A DNA stretch of 64,000 nucleotides, taken from assembly GCF_002959965.1 (NCBI RefSeq), contig NZ_PREV01000027.1:1240001-1304000 (forward strand), written 5' to 3'. The notes under the pieces are model-generated. The model ran no database searches. It saw only the letters and a program-made list of their open reading frames with translations, and was not told where the DNA came from. Source of the stretch: Microbulbifer pacificus. GTDB lineage: Bacteria > Pseudomonadota > Gammaproteobacteria > Pseudomonadales > Cellvibrionaceae. Shown here one piece after another: positions 8,729-18,054 of this stretch (position 1 is the first letter of the stretch; each line of letters begins with the position of its first letter). Position numbers and translations under genes: made by a program.

Positions 8729-11440
8729 ATGCTGCAACCCGCATTCCCGCTCAAGCAGATCCTCGAGCAGCTGCCCTCGGGCGGCCTGTTGCTGACGCCC
8801 ACCAATCGCCTGCGCAACCGCTGCCAACAGGTGTACGGCACCTGGCAGCAGGCGAGCAAAAACTGGGCGCCGCCTGCGGTGGAATCCCTGCAGGGCTGGC
8901 TCGACAAACTCTGGTTCCAGTTGCAGCAACAACAATGGCAACCGGCCATGTGCCGGATGTTGAACCGGGAACAGCGCCAGCTGCTGTGGCAACGCTGCGT
9001 GGAAGAGAGTCTCGACAAGGGGCTGATCAACACCCAGCAGCTCGCCGCCAACTGCGATACCGCGCTGTCGCAGCTGATCCAGTGGCGATTAGTAGAAAAC
9101 CTGGACGAGGCCGACACCACTCTGGCCCACCACTGGGAAAGAACCGGCCTGCAGCCGGCGGACTATCCGCTGTTCGCGATACTGCCAAAATTCCACCGGG
9201 AGCTGCGCACGCACAACGCCATTACCCAGGACCAGCGCGACCTGTTGATCGCGCGTGCATTCGCCGAAGGCGTGCTGCGAAAAATACCGCGGCTTTCCCT
9301 TGCCGGCTTCGTACAGAACTCCCCGCTGACCGAACACATTTTCACTTGCGCCGCGGGCACGATTGAATCCTTCGACGTTCCCGAAAAAACACACAGCAAA
9401 TTGCAGGTCGCCCGCTGCCACAGCCTGGAAGACGAACTCACCCAGGCGGCGCGCTGGGCCGCGGAAAAGCTGCAGCAGAATCCCGACACCAGCATCGGCA
9501 TTGTCGTGAACAACCTGGGCCAGTGCCGACCGCAGGTCGAGCAAATTTTCGCCCGTGTGCTGGAGCCACAGTGGCTCGATCCTGCACAGGCCGCCTACAC
9601 CCTGCCGTTCAACTTTTCCGCCGGTACGCCGCTGGCGAAAACGGCTGTAGGCTCCGCCACCCTGCAATTGCTGGAAATGCTGCGGGACAAATTCGATTAC
9701 AGCCAGCTGCGCAACGTACTGTTCTCGCCGTTCTGGGGCGACAGCAGTACACAGGAACAGCACCTGCGCAGCGCCCTGTTCCGCCGCCTGCAAAAACTCG
9801 AGCTGCAGGAAATTCCCGGCAATATCCTGCGCACCTGGGCCGAGAAACTCGCCGCAGAACTCGCACCGGAGAGCCCGCTGCCCGCGCAACTGAATCAATT
9901 GGGGGACTGGGCGCGCCGCTGGCAGCGCGCGCCTGCCGAAGTCTGGGCCCAGCGCTTTTCTGAACTGCTGAACAACCTCGGCTGGCCCGGCCAGCGCAAC
10001 CCCGACAGCCAGGAATATCAACAGCTGATGTTGTGGGAGCAGGCCCTGGAAAACTTTGCCGGCCTCAGCGAATTCACCGGCGCACAGCCACTCAACAAGG
10101 CGCTGCAACAGCTGCGACAAATCGCCAGCCGTACGCCGTTCCAGGCGGAAACCCGCGATGGGCCGCTGCAGATCCTCGGTGTACTGGAAGCCGGCGGCCT
10201 CGCCTTCGACCATATCCGACTGGTGGGCTTCGGCCAGCAACAGTGGCCCACGCCACCGTCCCCCAACCCCATGCTACCGGTTCTGTGGCAGAAAGAATGG
10301 AAGATGCCCCGCGCCAGCGCCGAGCGCGAACTGGCGCTCGCCCAACAGCTCACCCGCGACCTGCTGAATGCCAGTGACGATATCGTGGTCAGCTACGCCT
10401 GCGAGGAAGACGGTGTGGGCCAACTACTGAGCGCGCTGTTTGTCAGCGACTTAGACGTGCAGACAAAAGACGGCGACGCGCTCTCCAGCCTGTACCAGAC
10501 GCTTACCGATGCCCCTGAACTGGAGTGCATCAGCGACGCAACCCTGCCCCCACTCAGCCCCGAGGACTGCGCCCAAGTGCGCGGCGGTGCCGGTGTGCTC
10601 AAGGCCCAGGCCCTGTGTCCGCAGAATGCCCAGCTGCGCTACCGCCTGGGTGCGGAAACGTTTGCCGAGCCCGCCCTTGGCCTCAGCGCCGCTGAGCGCG
10701 GCAACCTGATCCACGAAATGCTCGCCGCCTTCTGGCAGCAGTGCACAAGCTCAGACCAGCTCGCCGCCATGACAACCGAGCAGCGCGACCAGCAAATCCG
10801 CTCCGCCATCGACACTGCCATCGCCAGGCTCAAGCGCAAACACCCGGAACTGCCGGAGGCCTTCTGGCAGCTGGAACAGATCCGTTTGCGCGACATTTTC
10901 GAGCAGTGGCTGCCGCTCGAACAGGATCGCCCCGCGTTTACCGTCTCCCAGGTGGAATCCGAACTCACGGTCACCCTGCAGGGCCTGACCTTCACCCTGC
11001 GCCTCGACCGCATGGATACCCTGGCGGAAGGCGAGGAACTGGTGATCGACTACAAAACCGGACAGCCCTCCGTGGCCGACTGGCTACAGCAGCGCGTGCG
11101 CGAACCACAGCTGCCGCTCTACGCCCTGGTCCAGCCTCAAGCCAAAGCCATCGCCTTCGGCGTTGTCAGAAACGGCGATTGCAAATACCAGGGCTGCGGC
11201 GAACTGAGCCAGCCGATCAACGGCATCAAAACCGTGGCGGACAGCCAGAAAGGCTCTTCAAAACAACAGGAACCCGAAATCATCCAGTGGGACCAGTTAA
11301 AGGAGCACTGGCAACAGGCACTGGCAGGCCTCGCGGAAGAGTACAAAACCGGCCACGCCGCCCTCGCCTTCGATCGCCCGGCGGACAATGAAAACCAGAA
11401 GGCACTCTGGCCCCTGAACCGCTGGCCGGAGAGGCAGTAA
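8729..11440 (+). CDS. AddB-like PD-(D/E)XK nuclease family DNA repair protein
   Basis: The 903-residue protein matches the AddB-like family known as probable DNA repair protein (TIGR03623 type). The first two thirds are an inactivated UvrD-like helicase fold without a Walker A motif. The C-terminal nuclease domain shows SAAERGNLIHEMLAAFW (GxxxH region, about residue 655), EELVIDYKTGQ (metal-binding D and catalytic K, about residue 773) and REPQLPLYAL (QxxxY). The four-cysteine cluster of Bacillus AddB is not seen. The AddA-like helicase gene starts 4 nt after its stop, so the two presumably form one end-resection complex in place of, or beside, RecBCD. Confidence 0.88.
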   Translation: MLQPAFPLKQILEQLPSGGLLLTPTNRLRNRCQQVYGTWQQASKNWAPPAVESLQGWLDKLWFQLQQQQWQPAMCRMLNREQRQLLWQRCVEESLDKGLINTQQLAANCDTALSQLIQWRLVENLDEADTTLAHHWERTGLQPADYPLFAILPKFHRELRTHNAITQDQRDLLIARAFAEGVLRKIPRLSLAGFVQNSPLTEHIFTCAAGTIESFDVPEKTHSKLQVARCHSLEDELTQAARWAAEKLQQNPDTSIGIVVNNLGQCRPQVEQIFARVLEPQWLDPAQAAYTLPFNFSAGTPLAKTAVGSATLQLLEMLRDKFDYSQLRNVLFSPFWGDSSTQEQHLRSALFRRLQKLELQEIPGNILRTWAEKLAAELAPESPLPAQLNQLGDWARRWQRAPAEVWAQRFSELLNNLGWPGQRNPDSQEYQQLMLWEQALENFAGLSEFTGAQPLNKALQQLRQIASRTPFQAETRDGPLQILGVLEAGGLAFDHIRLVGFGQQQWPTPPSPNPMLPVLWQKEWKMPRASAERELALAQQLTRDLLNASDDIVVSYACEEDGVGQLLSALFVSDLDVQTKDGDALSSLYQTLTDAPELECISDATLPPLSPEDCAQVRGGAGVLKAQALCPQNAQLRYRLGAETFAEPALGLSAAERGNLIHEMLAAFWQQCTSSDQLAAMTTEQRDQQIRSAIDTAIARLKRKHPELPEAFWQLEQIRLRDIFEQWLPLEQDRPAFTVSQVESELTVTLQGLTFTLRLDRMDTLAEGEELVIDYKTGQPSVADWLQQRVREPQLPLYALVQPQAKAIAFGVVRNGDCKYQGCGELSQPINGIKTVADSQKGSSKQQEPEIIQWDQLKEHWQQALAGLAEEYKTGHAALAFDRPADNENQKALWPLNRWPERQ

Positions 11441-11444
11441 CACC

Positions 11445-14400
11445 ATGACCACACATATTCCCGTAGACGCCCGCGAACGCGAACGGGCGCTGGACATCCA
11501 GCAGAGCTTCGCGGTTTCCGCCCCCGCCGGTTCCGGCAAGACCGGCCTGCTCACCCAGCGCCTGCTGAAGCTGCTGGCCGCGTGCCAGCAGCCGGAAGAA
11601 GTGCTCGCGATTACCTTTACCCGCAAGGCCGCCGGTGAAATGCGCGAGCGCCTGCTGCACGCGCTGCTCGATGCCCGCGACAACCCCGAGCCGGAAAACC
11701 CCCACGCAAAAATTACCTGGCAGCTGGCCAGCAATCTGCTCGCCCACGACGAAAAGCACCAGTGGCACCTGCTGCAAAGTCCGCAGCGCCTGCGCATCCA
11801 GACCATCGACGGCCTGTGCCGCAATATCGCCAGCCAGCTGCCTATCGACAGCGGCCTCGGCGCGCCCGGTGAGCCGCTGGAGCAGCCCGCCATCGCCTAT
11901 CAGATGGCCATCGCCAACCTGCTGAAGAAACTGGAGAAAGATGAGCCGGACCAGAACCTGAGTCTTCTGCTGCTGCACCTGGACAACAACCTGCCGGAAG
12001 TAACGGACCTGCTGCAGACCCTGCTGGCAAAGCGCGAGCAATGGCTGGAGCCGCTGCTGTCGGTGCACCGCGAGGAAGCGGAAGACTATTTCACCTTCGT
12101 AATTCGCGAACTGATCGAACAACAGCTCGGCGAATTCAAAAAAGCGCTGGGCACCTTTGCCGGTGAACTGCTGGACCTCGCAGACTACGCCGGCACCAAC
12201 CTGCAACAGGAAAAACCCGACCACATCATCTGCAGCCTTGCCGGCATCACCGAGCTGCCGCCTTGCAATGATCAGGGCCTGCCGCAGTGGCTGGCACTGG
12301 CGGAGCTGCTGGTAACCGGCACCGGCACCTGGCGCAAGTCCGTTACCAAAACCACCGGCTTCCCCACCGCAGATAAAAAATCCCCGGACCCGGAGCGCGC
12401 CAAGGCGCAGAAGGATCGCATCACCGCACTGTTGGAAGCGCTGGCCGACAATGACGAACTGCTGAATGTCATCGCCGAAGTACGCACCCTGCCCGCCGGC
12501 ATGGACGAGAGCCAGTGGCAGATTCTGCGTGCAATGGCGCGCGTGCTGCCGCTGCTGGTGGCGGAACTGAAACTGGTGTTCCAGCAGCTCGGCAGCACCG
12601 ACTTTACCGAAGTGGCCCAGGCCGCACTGGTGGCACTGGGAGACAGCGACTCCCCCACCGATGTGGCGCTGAAACTGGACGTGCAGATCCGCCACATTCT
12701 CGTGGACGAATTTCAGGATACCTCGCAGCTGCAGCTGGAACTGCTGCAGAAACTCACCGCCGGCTGGGAGCCGGAAGACGGCCGCAGCCTGTTTATCGTC
12801 GGCGACGGCATGCAGTCCTGTTACGGCTTCCGCAACGCCAACGTGGGTATTTTCCTCGACGCCCGTAACGAGGGCATCGGCGAACTGCCACTCACGCCGC
12901 TCAACCTGCAGGTGAACTTCCGCTCCAGCAATGCGGTGGTGGACTGGGTCAACCGCACCTTCGTCAAAGCCTTCCCGCCCCGCGACAACATCAGCCGCGG
13001 CGCCGTGCGCTATCTGGATTCCGTGGCGTTCAAACCGCAACAATGGGAAGGCGCACCGGTGTCGTTCTACGGCTGTGTGGATGACGAAGAGCGACTGAAA
13101 GAAGCCGAGCAATGCGTGGAGATTATCCAGCAATTGCAAGCAAAGGCGCCGCAAGACAACATCGCCATCCTGGTGCGCAACAAGAAACACCTGCAGCAGG
13201 TGCTGCCCGCCCTCACCCGTGCCGGCATCGCCTACCAGGCCCAGGACCTGGCGCCGCTCGCCAGCAAAATGGTGGTGCTGGACCTGCTCAGCCTCACCCG
13301 CGCCTTGCAGGACCCCAGCGACCGCATCAGCTGGCTCGCGATACTGCGCGCCCCCTGGTGCGGCCTGGCACTGCCGGACCTCTACGCCGTAGCCAACCAC
13401 AACCCGAGCGAACACGGCCCGCGCGACCCGCGTGTGCCGCCAATCCTGAATTCCCTAGAAGCGTTGGATGAAATCGTCGGCCTCAGCGACGACGGTCGCA
13501 GCCGACTGCAGAAAACCGCCGCCCTGATTCTGCAGAGCTGGCATCAGCGCGGCCGCAAACCGCTACGGGTGTGGGTGGAAGGCCTGTGGCTCGCCCTCGG
13601 CGGCCCCGCCACCGTGGCGGACAAACGGGAACTCAGCAACGCCGCGGACTTTTTCCAGCTGCTGGAAAAATACGACGGCGGCGGCAGCATCACCGACTGG
13701 CCCGCGTTCGAACTGGCCCTGCAACAGCTGTTCGCCCGCCCCGCGCAGGAAGCGCGCGTACAGGTGATGACCATCCATAAATCCAAAGGCCTGGAATTCG
13801 AGCATGTGCTGATTCCCGGGCTCGACAAAACCGGCGGCGCCGGCGGCAGCGACCAGCTGCTGCGCTGGTGCACCTGGCTCAATAGCGATGTGGAAACCCG
13901 CTTCCTGCTCGCGCCCAAAAGCCCGCGCAGCGGCAAGGACCCACTCTACGCCTACGTGAAACACGACAACAGCGAACGCGAACGCCTCGAAGGCACGCGC
14001 CTGCTGTACGTGGGCTGCACCCGCGCCATTCACAGCCTGCACCTGCTGGCCTGTGTAAAGTCGTCGGACAAAAAGAACGAGGACCACAAGGCTCCGGCCA
14101 GCGCCTCACTGCTGGCGAGCATCTGGCCCGCGCTCTCCACCGATGCGGACTGGTGTCACTGGCTCAGCGCGGAAGAAACCGTGCGGAAGTCGGAGCACAC
14201 CGACCAGAGTTACCTGTTGCGCACACCGGAAGGCTGGCAGGCACCGCCAATACCGCGCGAGGACTATCTCGCCCGCTATCGCATGGGGGATTTCGAGCGC
14301 AAGGCGGAAGAGGAACTCAACCTGCCGGAACTGGGTCTGGTCACCCAGCGCTGGTTCCGTCACGCCGGCACCGTCGCCCACGAGACGCTGGCCACGCTTA

Positions 14401-14882
14401 GCGAAAATCCCGAGCGCCTGGCCACCGCACCCGAACAGTTGATCGAAGAGCTGCGCCCGCTGTGGCAACTGCGCCTGAGTCAGTCCGGCCTCAACGGCAG
14501 CAGCCTGGAAAAGGCTCAGGAAAAAGTCGAACAGGCGGTGCTGCGCACCCTGCTCTGCCAAACCGGCCGCTGGTTACTGGATGCCAGCCATCGGGATTCC
14601 GCCGCGGAACTGGAACTGCACAGCGGTGGCCGAGAACTGCGCCGCAACATCATCGACCGCACGTTTATCGACGGCGACGACACCCGCTGGATCATCGACT
14701 ACAAAACCGCGGAGCCTGTCGGTAGCGAATCAATGGAAGTGTTTATCGAAAGCCAGCTGGAGAAATACCGCCGGCAGCTCGACGGCTACCGCCGCCTGTT
14801 CTACCAGCGCGGCGAGCGCAACGTGCGCTGCGCGCTGTATTTCCCCCTGCTCCAGCGGCTCGCCGAGCTGCCAGCGGAGTAA
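11445..14882 (+). CDS. AddA-like UvrD-family helicase/nuclease
   Basis: The 1145-residue protein carries all superfamily 1 helicase motifs: Walker A SAPAGSGKTGLLTQRLL (about residues 24-40), Walker B ILVDEFQDTSQLQ (about 421), VGDGMQSCYGFRNA (motif III), VMTIHKSKGLEFEHV (motif V) and RLLYVGCTRA (motif VI). Near the C-terminus, GTVAHETLATL and RWIIDYKTAEP form a RecB-type PD-(D/E)XK nuclease. With the preceding AddB-like gene it makes a two-subunit, two-nuclease, one-helicase enzyme for resecting double-strand breaks. It starts 4 nt after the upstream stop, so co-translation is expected. Confidence 0.92.
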   Translation: MTTHIPVDARERERALDIQQSFAVSAPAGSGKTGLLTQRLLKLLAACQQPEEVLAITFTRKAAGEMRERLLHALLDARDNPEPENPHAKITWQLASNLLAHDEKHQWHLLQSPQRLRIQTIDGLCRNIASQLPIDSGLGAPGEPLEQPAIAYQMAIANLLKKLEKDEPDQNLSLLLLHLDNNLPEVTDLLQTLLAKREQWLEPLLSVHREEAEDYFTFVIRELIEQQLGEFKKALGTFAGELLDLADYAGTNLQQEKPDHIICSLAGITELPPCNDQGLPQWLALAELLVTGTGTWRKSVTKTTGFPTADKKSPDPERAKAQKDRITALLEALADNDELLNVIAEVRTLPAGMDESQWQILRAMARVLPLLVAELKLVFQQLGSTDFTEVAQAALVALGDSDSPTDVALKLDVQIRHILVDEFQDTSQLQLELLQKLTAGWEPEDGRSLFIVGDGMQSCYGFRNANVGIFLDARNEGIGELPLTPLNLQVNFRSSNAVVDWVNRTFVKAFPPRDNISRGAVRYLDSVAFKPQQWEGAPVSFYGCVDDEERLKEAEQCVEIIQQLQAKAPQDNIAILVRNKKHLQQVLPALTRAGIAYQAQDLAPLASKMVVLDLLSLTRALQDPSDRISWLAILRAPWCGLALPDLYAVANHNPSEHGPRDPRVPPILNSLEALDEIVGLSDDGRSRLQKTAALILQSWHQRGRKPLRVWVEGLWLALGGPATVADKRELSNAADFFQLLEKYDGGGSITDWPAFELALQQLFARPAQEARVQVMTIHKSKGLEFEHVLIPGLDKTGGAGGSDQLLRWCTWLNSDVETRFLLAPKSPRSGKDPLYAYVKHDNSERERLEGTRLLYVGCTRAIHSLHLLACVKSSDKKNEDHKAPASASLLASIWPALSTDADWCHWLSAEETVRKSEHTDQSYLLRTPEGWQAPPIPREDYLARYRMGDFERKAEEELNLPELGLVTQRWFRHAGTVAHETLATLSENPERLATAPEQLIEELRPLWQLRLSQSGLNGSSLEKAQEKVEQAVLRTLLCQTGRWLLDASHRDSAAELELHSGGRELRRNIIDRTFIDGDDTRWIIDYKTAEPVGSESMEVFIESQLEKYRRQLDGYRRLFYQRGERNVRCALYFPLLQRLAELPAE

Positions 14883-14900
14883 CCATTCCGCCGCAATCGG

Positions 14901-14927
14901 GGATGGGGTGCCACGAGCACCCCATCC
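14901..14927. repeat. 11-bp stem hairpin after the AddA-like gene
   Basis: GGATGGGGTGC pairs with GCACCCCATCC around a 5-nt loop, ending in CTAC. There is no T run, so it may be a REP-like hairpin or a transcript-stabilising structure rather than an intrinsic terminator. Confidence 0.6.
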
Positions 14928-15033
14928 TACAGACAGCCCCACATACTAACCGCCGGGCAAAAGCATCCCCTCAAGTACCGAAAATACCGGATGGGTATTA
15001 CAGCGATCAGCGGCAAAGGTGACACTTAAAACT

Positions 15034-15047
15034 GTTTCAAATGAAAC
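15034..15047. promoter_or_regulatory. Candidate operator upstream of the DAHP synthase gene
   Basis: GTTTCAAATGAAAC is a perfect 5-4-5 inverted repeat 101 bp before the ATG. A second GC-rich palindrome (CCGCGG ... CCGCGG) lies at about 15085-15104 in the likely leader. Neither matches the TyrR box consensus exactly. The assignment as a regulatory site is an inference. Confidence 0.4.
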
Positions 15048-15147
15048 CCTAGCCCTGCCCCCAGCGTCTGGTTAGGATGACAGCCCGCGGTGCGCATGCC
15101 GCGGACAAGGAAGACGATTCAATTCAGTAAGTAGCGATAGAAAGATC

Positions 15148-16221
15148 ATGACCACGCAGCAGTTTGACGACTTAAATGTCCTCTCCCAGGACGTACTCAT
15201 CACCCCGCAGGCCCTGAAAGCGGAACTGCCCGTCAGCGATGCCGCTGAAGCCACGGTAGCCGCCGGCCGCGCCGCAGTACGCGATATCCTCGACCGCAAA
15301 GACCACCGTCTGATGGTCGTTATCGGTCCCTGCTCCGTTCACGATGTCGATGCCGCCATGGATTATGCCCACCGCCTGAAGGCGGTCGCAGACCAGGTTT
15401 CCGACACCCTGCTGATCGTCATGCGCGTGTATTTCGAGAAGCCCCGCACCACTGTGGGCTGGAAAGGCCTGATCAACGACCCGCACCTGGACGACTCGTT
15501 CAAGATCGAGGAAGGTCTGCACATCGGCCGCAAACTGCTGCTGGATATCTCCGAACTGGGCCTGCCCACCTCCACCGAGGCGCTGGACCCCATTTCTCCG
15601 CAATACCTGCAGGATCTGATCTCCTGGTCCGCCATCGGCGCGCGCACCACCGAATCCCAGACCCACCGCGAAATGGCCAGCGGCCTCTCCTCTGCCGTAG
15701 GCTTCAAGAACGGTACCGACGGCAGCCTGGAAGTGGCCATCAATGCCCTCCAGTCCACCGCCAACCCGCACCGCTTCCTCGGTATCAACAAGGAAGGCCA
15801 GGTAGCCATCATCCACACCGCCGGCAACAAATACGGCCACGTGGTACTGCGCGGCGGCAACGACAAGCCCAACTACGACTCCGTCAGCGTTGCGGTGTGT
15901 GAAAAAGAACTGGAGAAAGCCGGCCTCGTTCCCAACATCATGGTCGACTGCAGCCACGCCAACTCCAACAAAAACCACGAGCTGCAGCCGCTGGTGGTCG
16001 ACAACGTCACCCACCAGATCCTGGATGGCAACAAGTCCATCATCGGCATCATGGTCGAGAGCAACATCAAAGCCGGCAACCAGAAGATCAATGCAGACCG
16101 CAGCAAGATGGAATACGGCGTTTCAGTAACCGATAAATGCATCGACTGGGAAACCACCGAATCCCTGCTGCTGAACATGGCCGAACAACTGCGCGGACCA
16201 CTCAAGGCGCGCAACGGCTGA
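15148..16221 (+). CDS. 3-deoxy-7-phosphoheptulonate synthase, class I (AroFGH type)
   Basis: The 357-residue enzyme condenses PEP with erythrose 4-phosphate, the first step of the shikimate pathway. Family motifs present are VVIGPCSVHD, MRVYFEKPRTTVGWKG, IGARTTESQTHREMASGLS, VGFKNGTDGS and MVDCSHANSNKNHELQ, including the metal-binding Cys, His, Glu and Asp residues. It is the type I-alpha form, usually feedback-inhibited by one aromatic amino acid; the specificity cannot be told by eye, so no gene letter is given. A terminator follows directly. Confidence 0.95.
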   Translation: MTTQQFDDLNVLSQDVLITPQALKAELPVSDAAEATVAAGRAAVRDILDRKDHRLMVVIGPCSVHDVDAAMDYAHRLKAVADQVSDTLLIVMRVYFEKPRTTVGWKGLINDPHLDDSFKIEEGLHIGRKLLLDISELGLPTSTEALDPISPQYLQDLISWSAIGARTTESQTHREMASGLSSAVGFKNGTDGSLEVAINALQSTANPHRFLGINKEGQVAIIHTAGNKYGHVVLRGGNDKPNYDSVSVAVCEKELEKAGLVPNIMVDCSHANSNKNHELQPLVVDNVTHQILDGNKSIIGIMVESNIKAGNQKINADRSKMEYGVSVTDKCIDWETTESLLLNMAEQLRGPLKARNG

Positions 16222-16248
16222 TCGCCAGCCTGTCAACACTCAAACAAG

Positions 16249-16272
16249 AAGCCGGCATTGCCGGCTTTTTTG
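16249..16272 (+). terminator. Rho-independent terminator after the DAHP synthase gene
   Basis: AAGCCGGC / GCCGGCTT forms an 8-bp stem around a short ATT loop and is followed by a run of T residues. Confidence 0.9.
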
Positions 16273-16331
16273 TAGATAAAATTTAGAACTTCGCGGCGCA
16301 TGCCACAGACGAGAATAAAGAGGTAAACCCA

Positions 16332-17255
16332 ATGAACAGCAGCAACAACACAAACTTCACCCGAGTCGAAGAAGCCGGCAACGTCTGGCTGGCTCAAGCT
16401 GCCGCACAAGACCTGGAACTGACCGACCACGGCATCACCCCAACCGTACTCGATACAGAAGCGGAAGTCGGCGAGGCCATGCTGAACGAACTGTTCGAAA
16501 CCGCCAATGCGAAAGACGGCGATATCAATATCGCCCTCCTCGGCGGCCGCGGCGCCCAGGCACTGCACCGCCTGCTGGGAGAGCTGGCCAAATCCTCAGA
16601 GCACGACGAACTGCTCGGCCGCCTCAACGTATTCACCCAGGACGCCCTCGCCCCCATAGGCATGGCCAACGGCTTCAGCTTCGTGCGGGATTTCGAGCGC
16701 ATCCTGGGCCCGGATTTCTTCAAAAAGATCAAAAGCTTTACCCCTATGCAGACCGATACCGCGGACCTGGAAGCCGGCCTGATTGCGTACCTGAACAAAC
16801 TGGAGGCACTGGGCGGCCTGGATATCTTCTTCATCGGCCACGGCCCGGAAGCCAACCAGGCCTCCCACCTCGCCTACATCAAGCCCTTCTCCGGTGCCAA
16901 GAGCAACCATGTGGCCGGGGTAATCCCGATTTCCAGCAGCATCCTCGAACACCATATCAGCAAGTTCAAAGCCGGCGGCAGCGCGGTGAATGAACAAGAT
17001 GAAGCCGAATGCCGCGCAGCCCAGTACATCCTCACCCTGGGTCCTGCAGCGATTCTGCAGGCTAAGAAAGTTGTGCAATCTGTAGTCGATGCGGATACCG
17101 CACCCGCCAAAGTCCAGACCTATGCGAAAGTGCTGAATACGCGCCTGAGTTCGGATAGAGAGGAAGCGCTGCAGCAGTTGAATGCGAATCCGGGGTTGTG
17201 GATCAGGCTGCATTCGAACACCAAGTCGTTTGTGCTGTCGAATCTGGGGCTGTGA
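16332..17255 (+). CDS. Divergent NagB/6-phosphogluconolactonase-fold protein
   Basis: The 307-residue protein resembles the sugar-phosphate isomerase/6-phosphogluconolactonase superfamily. Supporting segments in the right order are NIALLGGRGAQALHRLL (phosphate loop region), LNVFTQDALAPIG (where NagB has its FNMDEY motif), LDIFFIGHGPEANQASHLAYI (where active members have GxGxDGHIAF) and YILTLGPAAILQAKKVV (the usual TxG...L.AK motif). The GxGxDGH motif is altered to GHGPEAN, so the catalytic activity of classical members may be absent or changed. AGAGG precedes the ATG. It lies 110 bp after the DAHP synthase stop but beyond a terminator. The exact substrate is unknown. Confidence 0.6.
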   Translation: MNSSNNTNFTRVEEAGNVWLAQAAAQDLELTDHGITPTVLDTEAEVGEAMLNELFETANAKDGDINIALLGGRGAQALHRLLGELAKSSEHDELLGRLNVFTQDALAPIGMANGFSFVRDFERILGPDFFKKIKSFTPMQTDTADLEAGLIAYLNKLEALGGLDIFFIGHGPEANQASHLAYIKPFSGAKSNHVAGVIPISSSILEHHISKFKAGGSAVNEQDEAECRAAQYILTLGPAAILQAKKVVQSVVDADTAPAKVQTYAKVLNTRLSSDREEALQQLNANPGLWIRLHSNTKSFVLSNLGL

Positions 17256-17346
17256 AAATCCGCATGAATTTCCCTGACACCCAATAATTCTCTTTTTCAA
17301 GCCATTAAAATCCAACAAATCTACACCCTTGAATCGGAAACCTGAA

Positions 17347-17955
17347 ATGGATGAATTAATTAAAGCTGTCGGAGTAATTGCAACTCTTTTTGCCGTTTAC
17401 AAAATAGTTGTAGATGTTGTACTAGCACGCTCAGCCAGACGAAGAGATGAATACAAATTTGTAAAGGAATATCTGTTAGCCCTCAAAAATGATTCAGAAC
17501 ATACATACACTTTAGAAAAAGGCTTTTTTGCACTAACTGGAAGCACTTATCCCGTACCAGAAATTAAATTCCTTTTGGCGCAACCATCACCCTCTACCAC
17601 ACTGGAACTACGGCGGGACAGTGATAATTTTGTATCTTTCAACAATGTTTCAAAAACCTATGAATGGAAAGGTGTATATAGATACAATTTCGCAAGAGTT
17701 GTAGCAAGCAAGTGGTTTTTCGCTTGGTACGTAGTTACAGCCTCACTTGCATTGACCCCCATCTTCATAAATGGCTTTGCAAGTTATAGTGACACCCCTG
17801 TAACGATTTTTTCAGCTTCTTTATTCGTAATAGCGGTGTCATGTCTAATACGACATTCCAATTTTAAAAAATCCGTTTCATTCATGTCAGGATTTAAAAT
17901 TCGCGAGCCTCACTGCTCAACCCAACTAGACACCAATGCCAAAGGAGCCGCCTAA
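17347..17955 (+). CDS. AT-rich hypothetical membrane protein
   Basis: I do not recognise this 202-residue protein. It has one hydrophobic segment near the N-terminus (about residues 5-25), a charged middle part, and two adjacent membrane helices (about residues 125-165) separated by INGFASYSDTPVT. Its base composition is clearly lower in G+C than the flanking genes, with many A- or T-ending codons, which suggests recent acquisition. A TTG start six codons upstream (17329) is possible; I prefer the ATG at 17347, preceded by GGAAA. It stands alone, with no obvious partner gene. Confidence 0.65.
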   Translation: MDELIKAVGVIATLFAVYKIVVDVVLARSARRRDEYKFVKEYLLALKNDSEHTYTLEKGFFALTGSTYPVPEIKFLLAQPSPSTTLELRRDSDNFVSFNNVSKTYEWKGVYRYNFARVVASKWFFAWYVVTASLALTPIFINGFASYSDTPVTIFSASLFVIAVSCLIRHSNFKKSVSFMSGFKIREPHCSTQLDTNAKGAA

Positions 17956-18054
17956 AGTAGAAAGAATTAAAATTGCTAACGGGAATCTACCAGACTAACT
18001 GCAGTCTGCATAAGCTCCAACACACGGACGAGCTCTAACAACCTGTTTTCCGAT

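Noticed and set aside
11280..13415. 711-residue frame antisense to the AddB/AddA-like genes
   Set aside because: Low-complexity Gln, Val and Gly-rich shadow of two well-supported genes; no motif or ribosome binding site.
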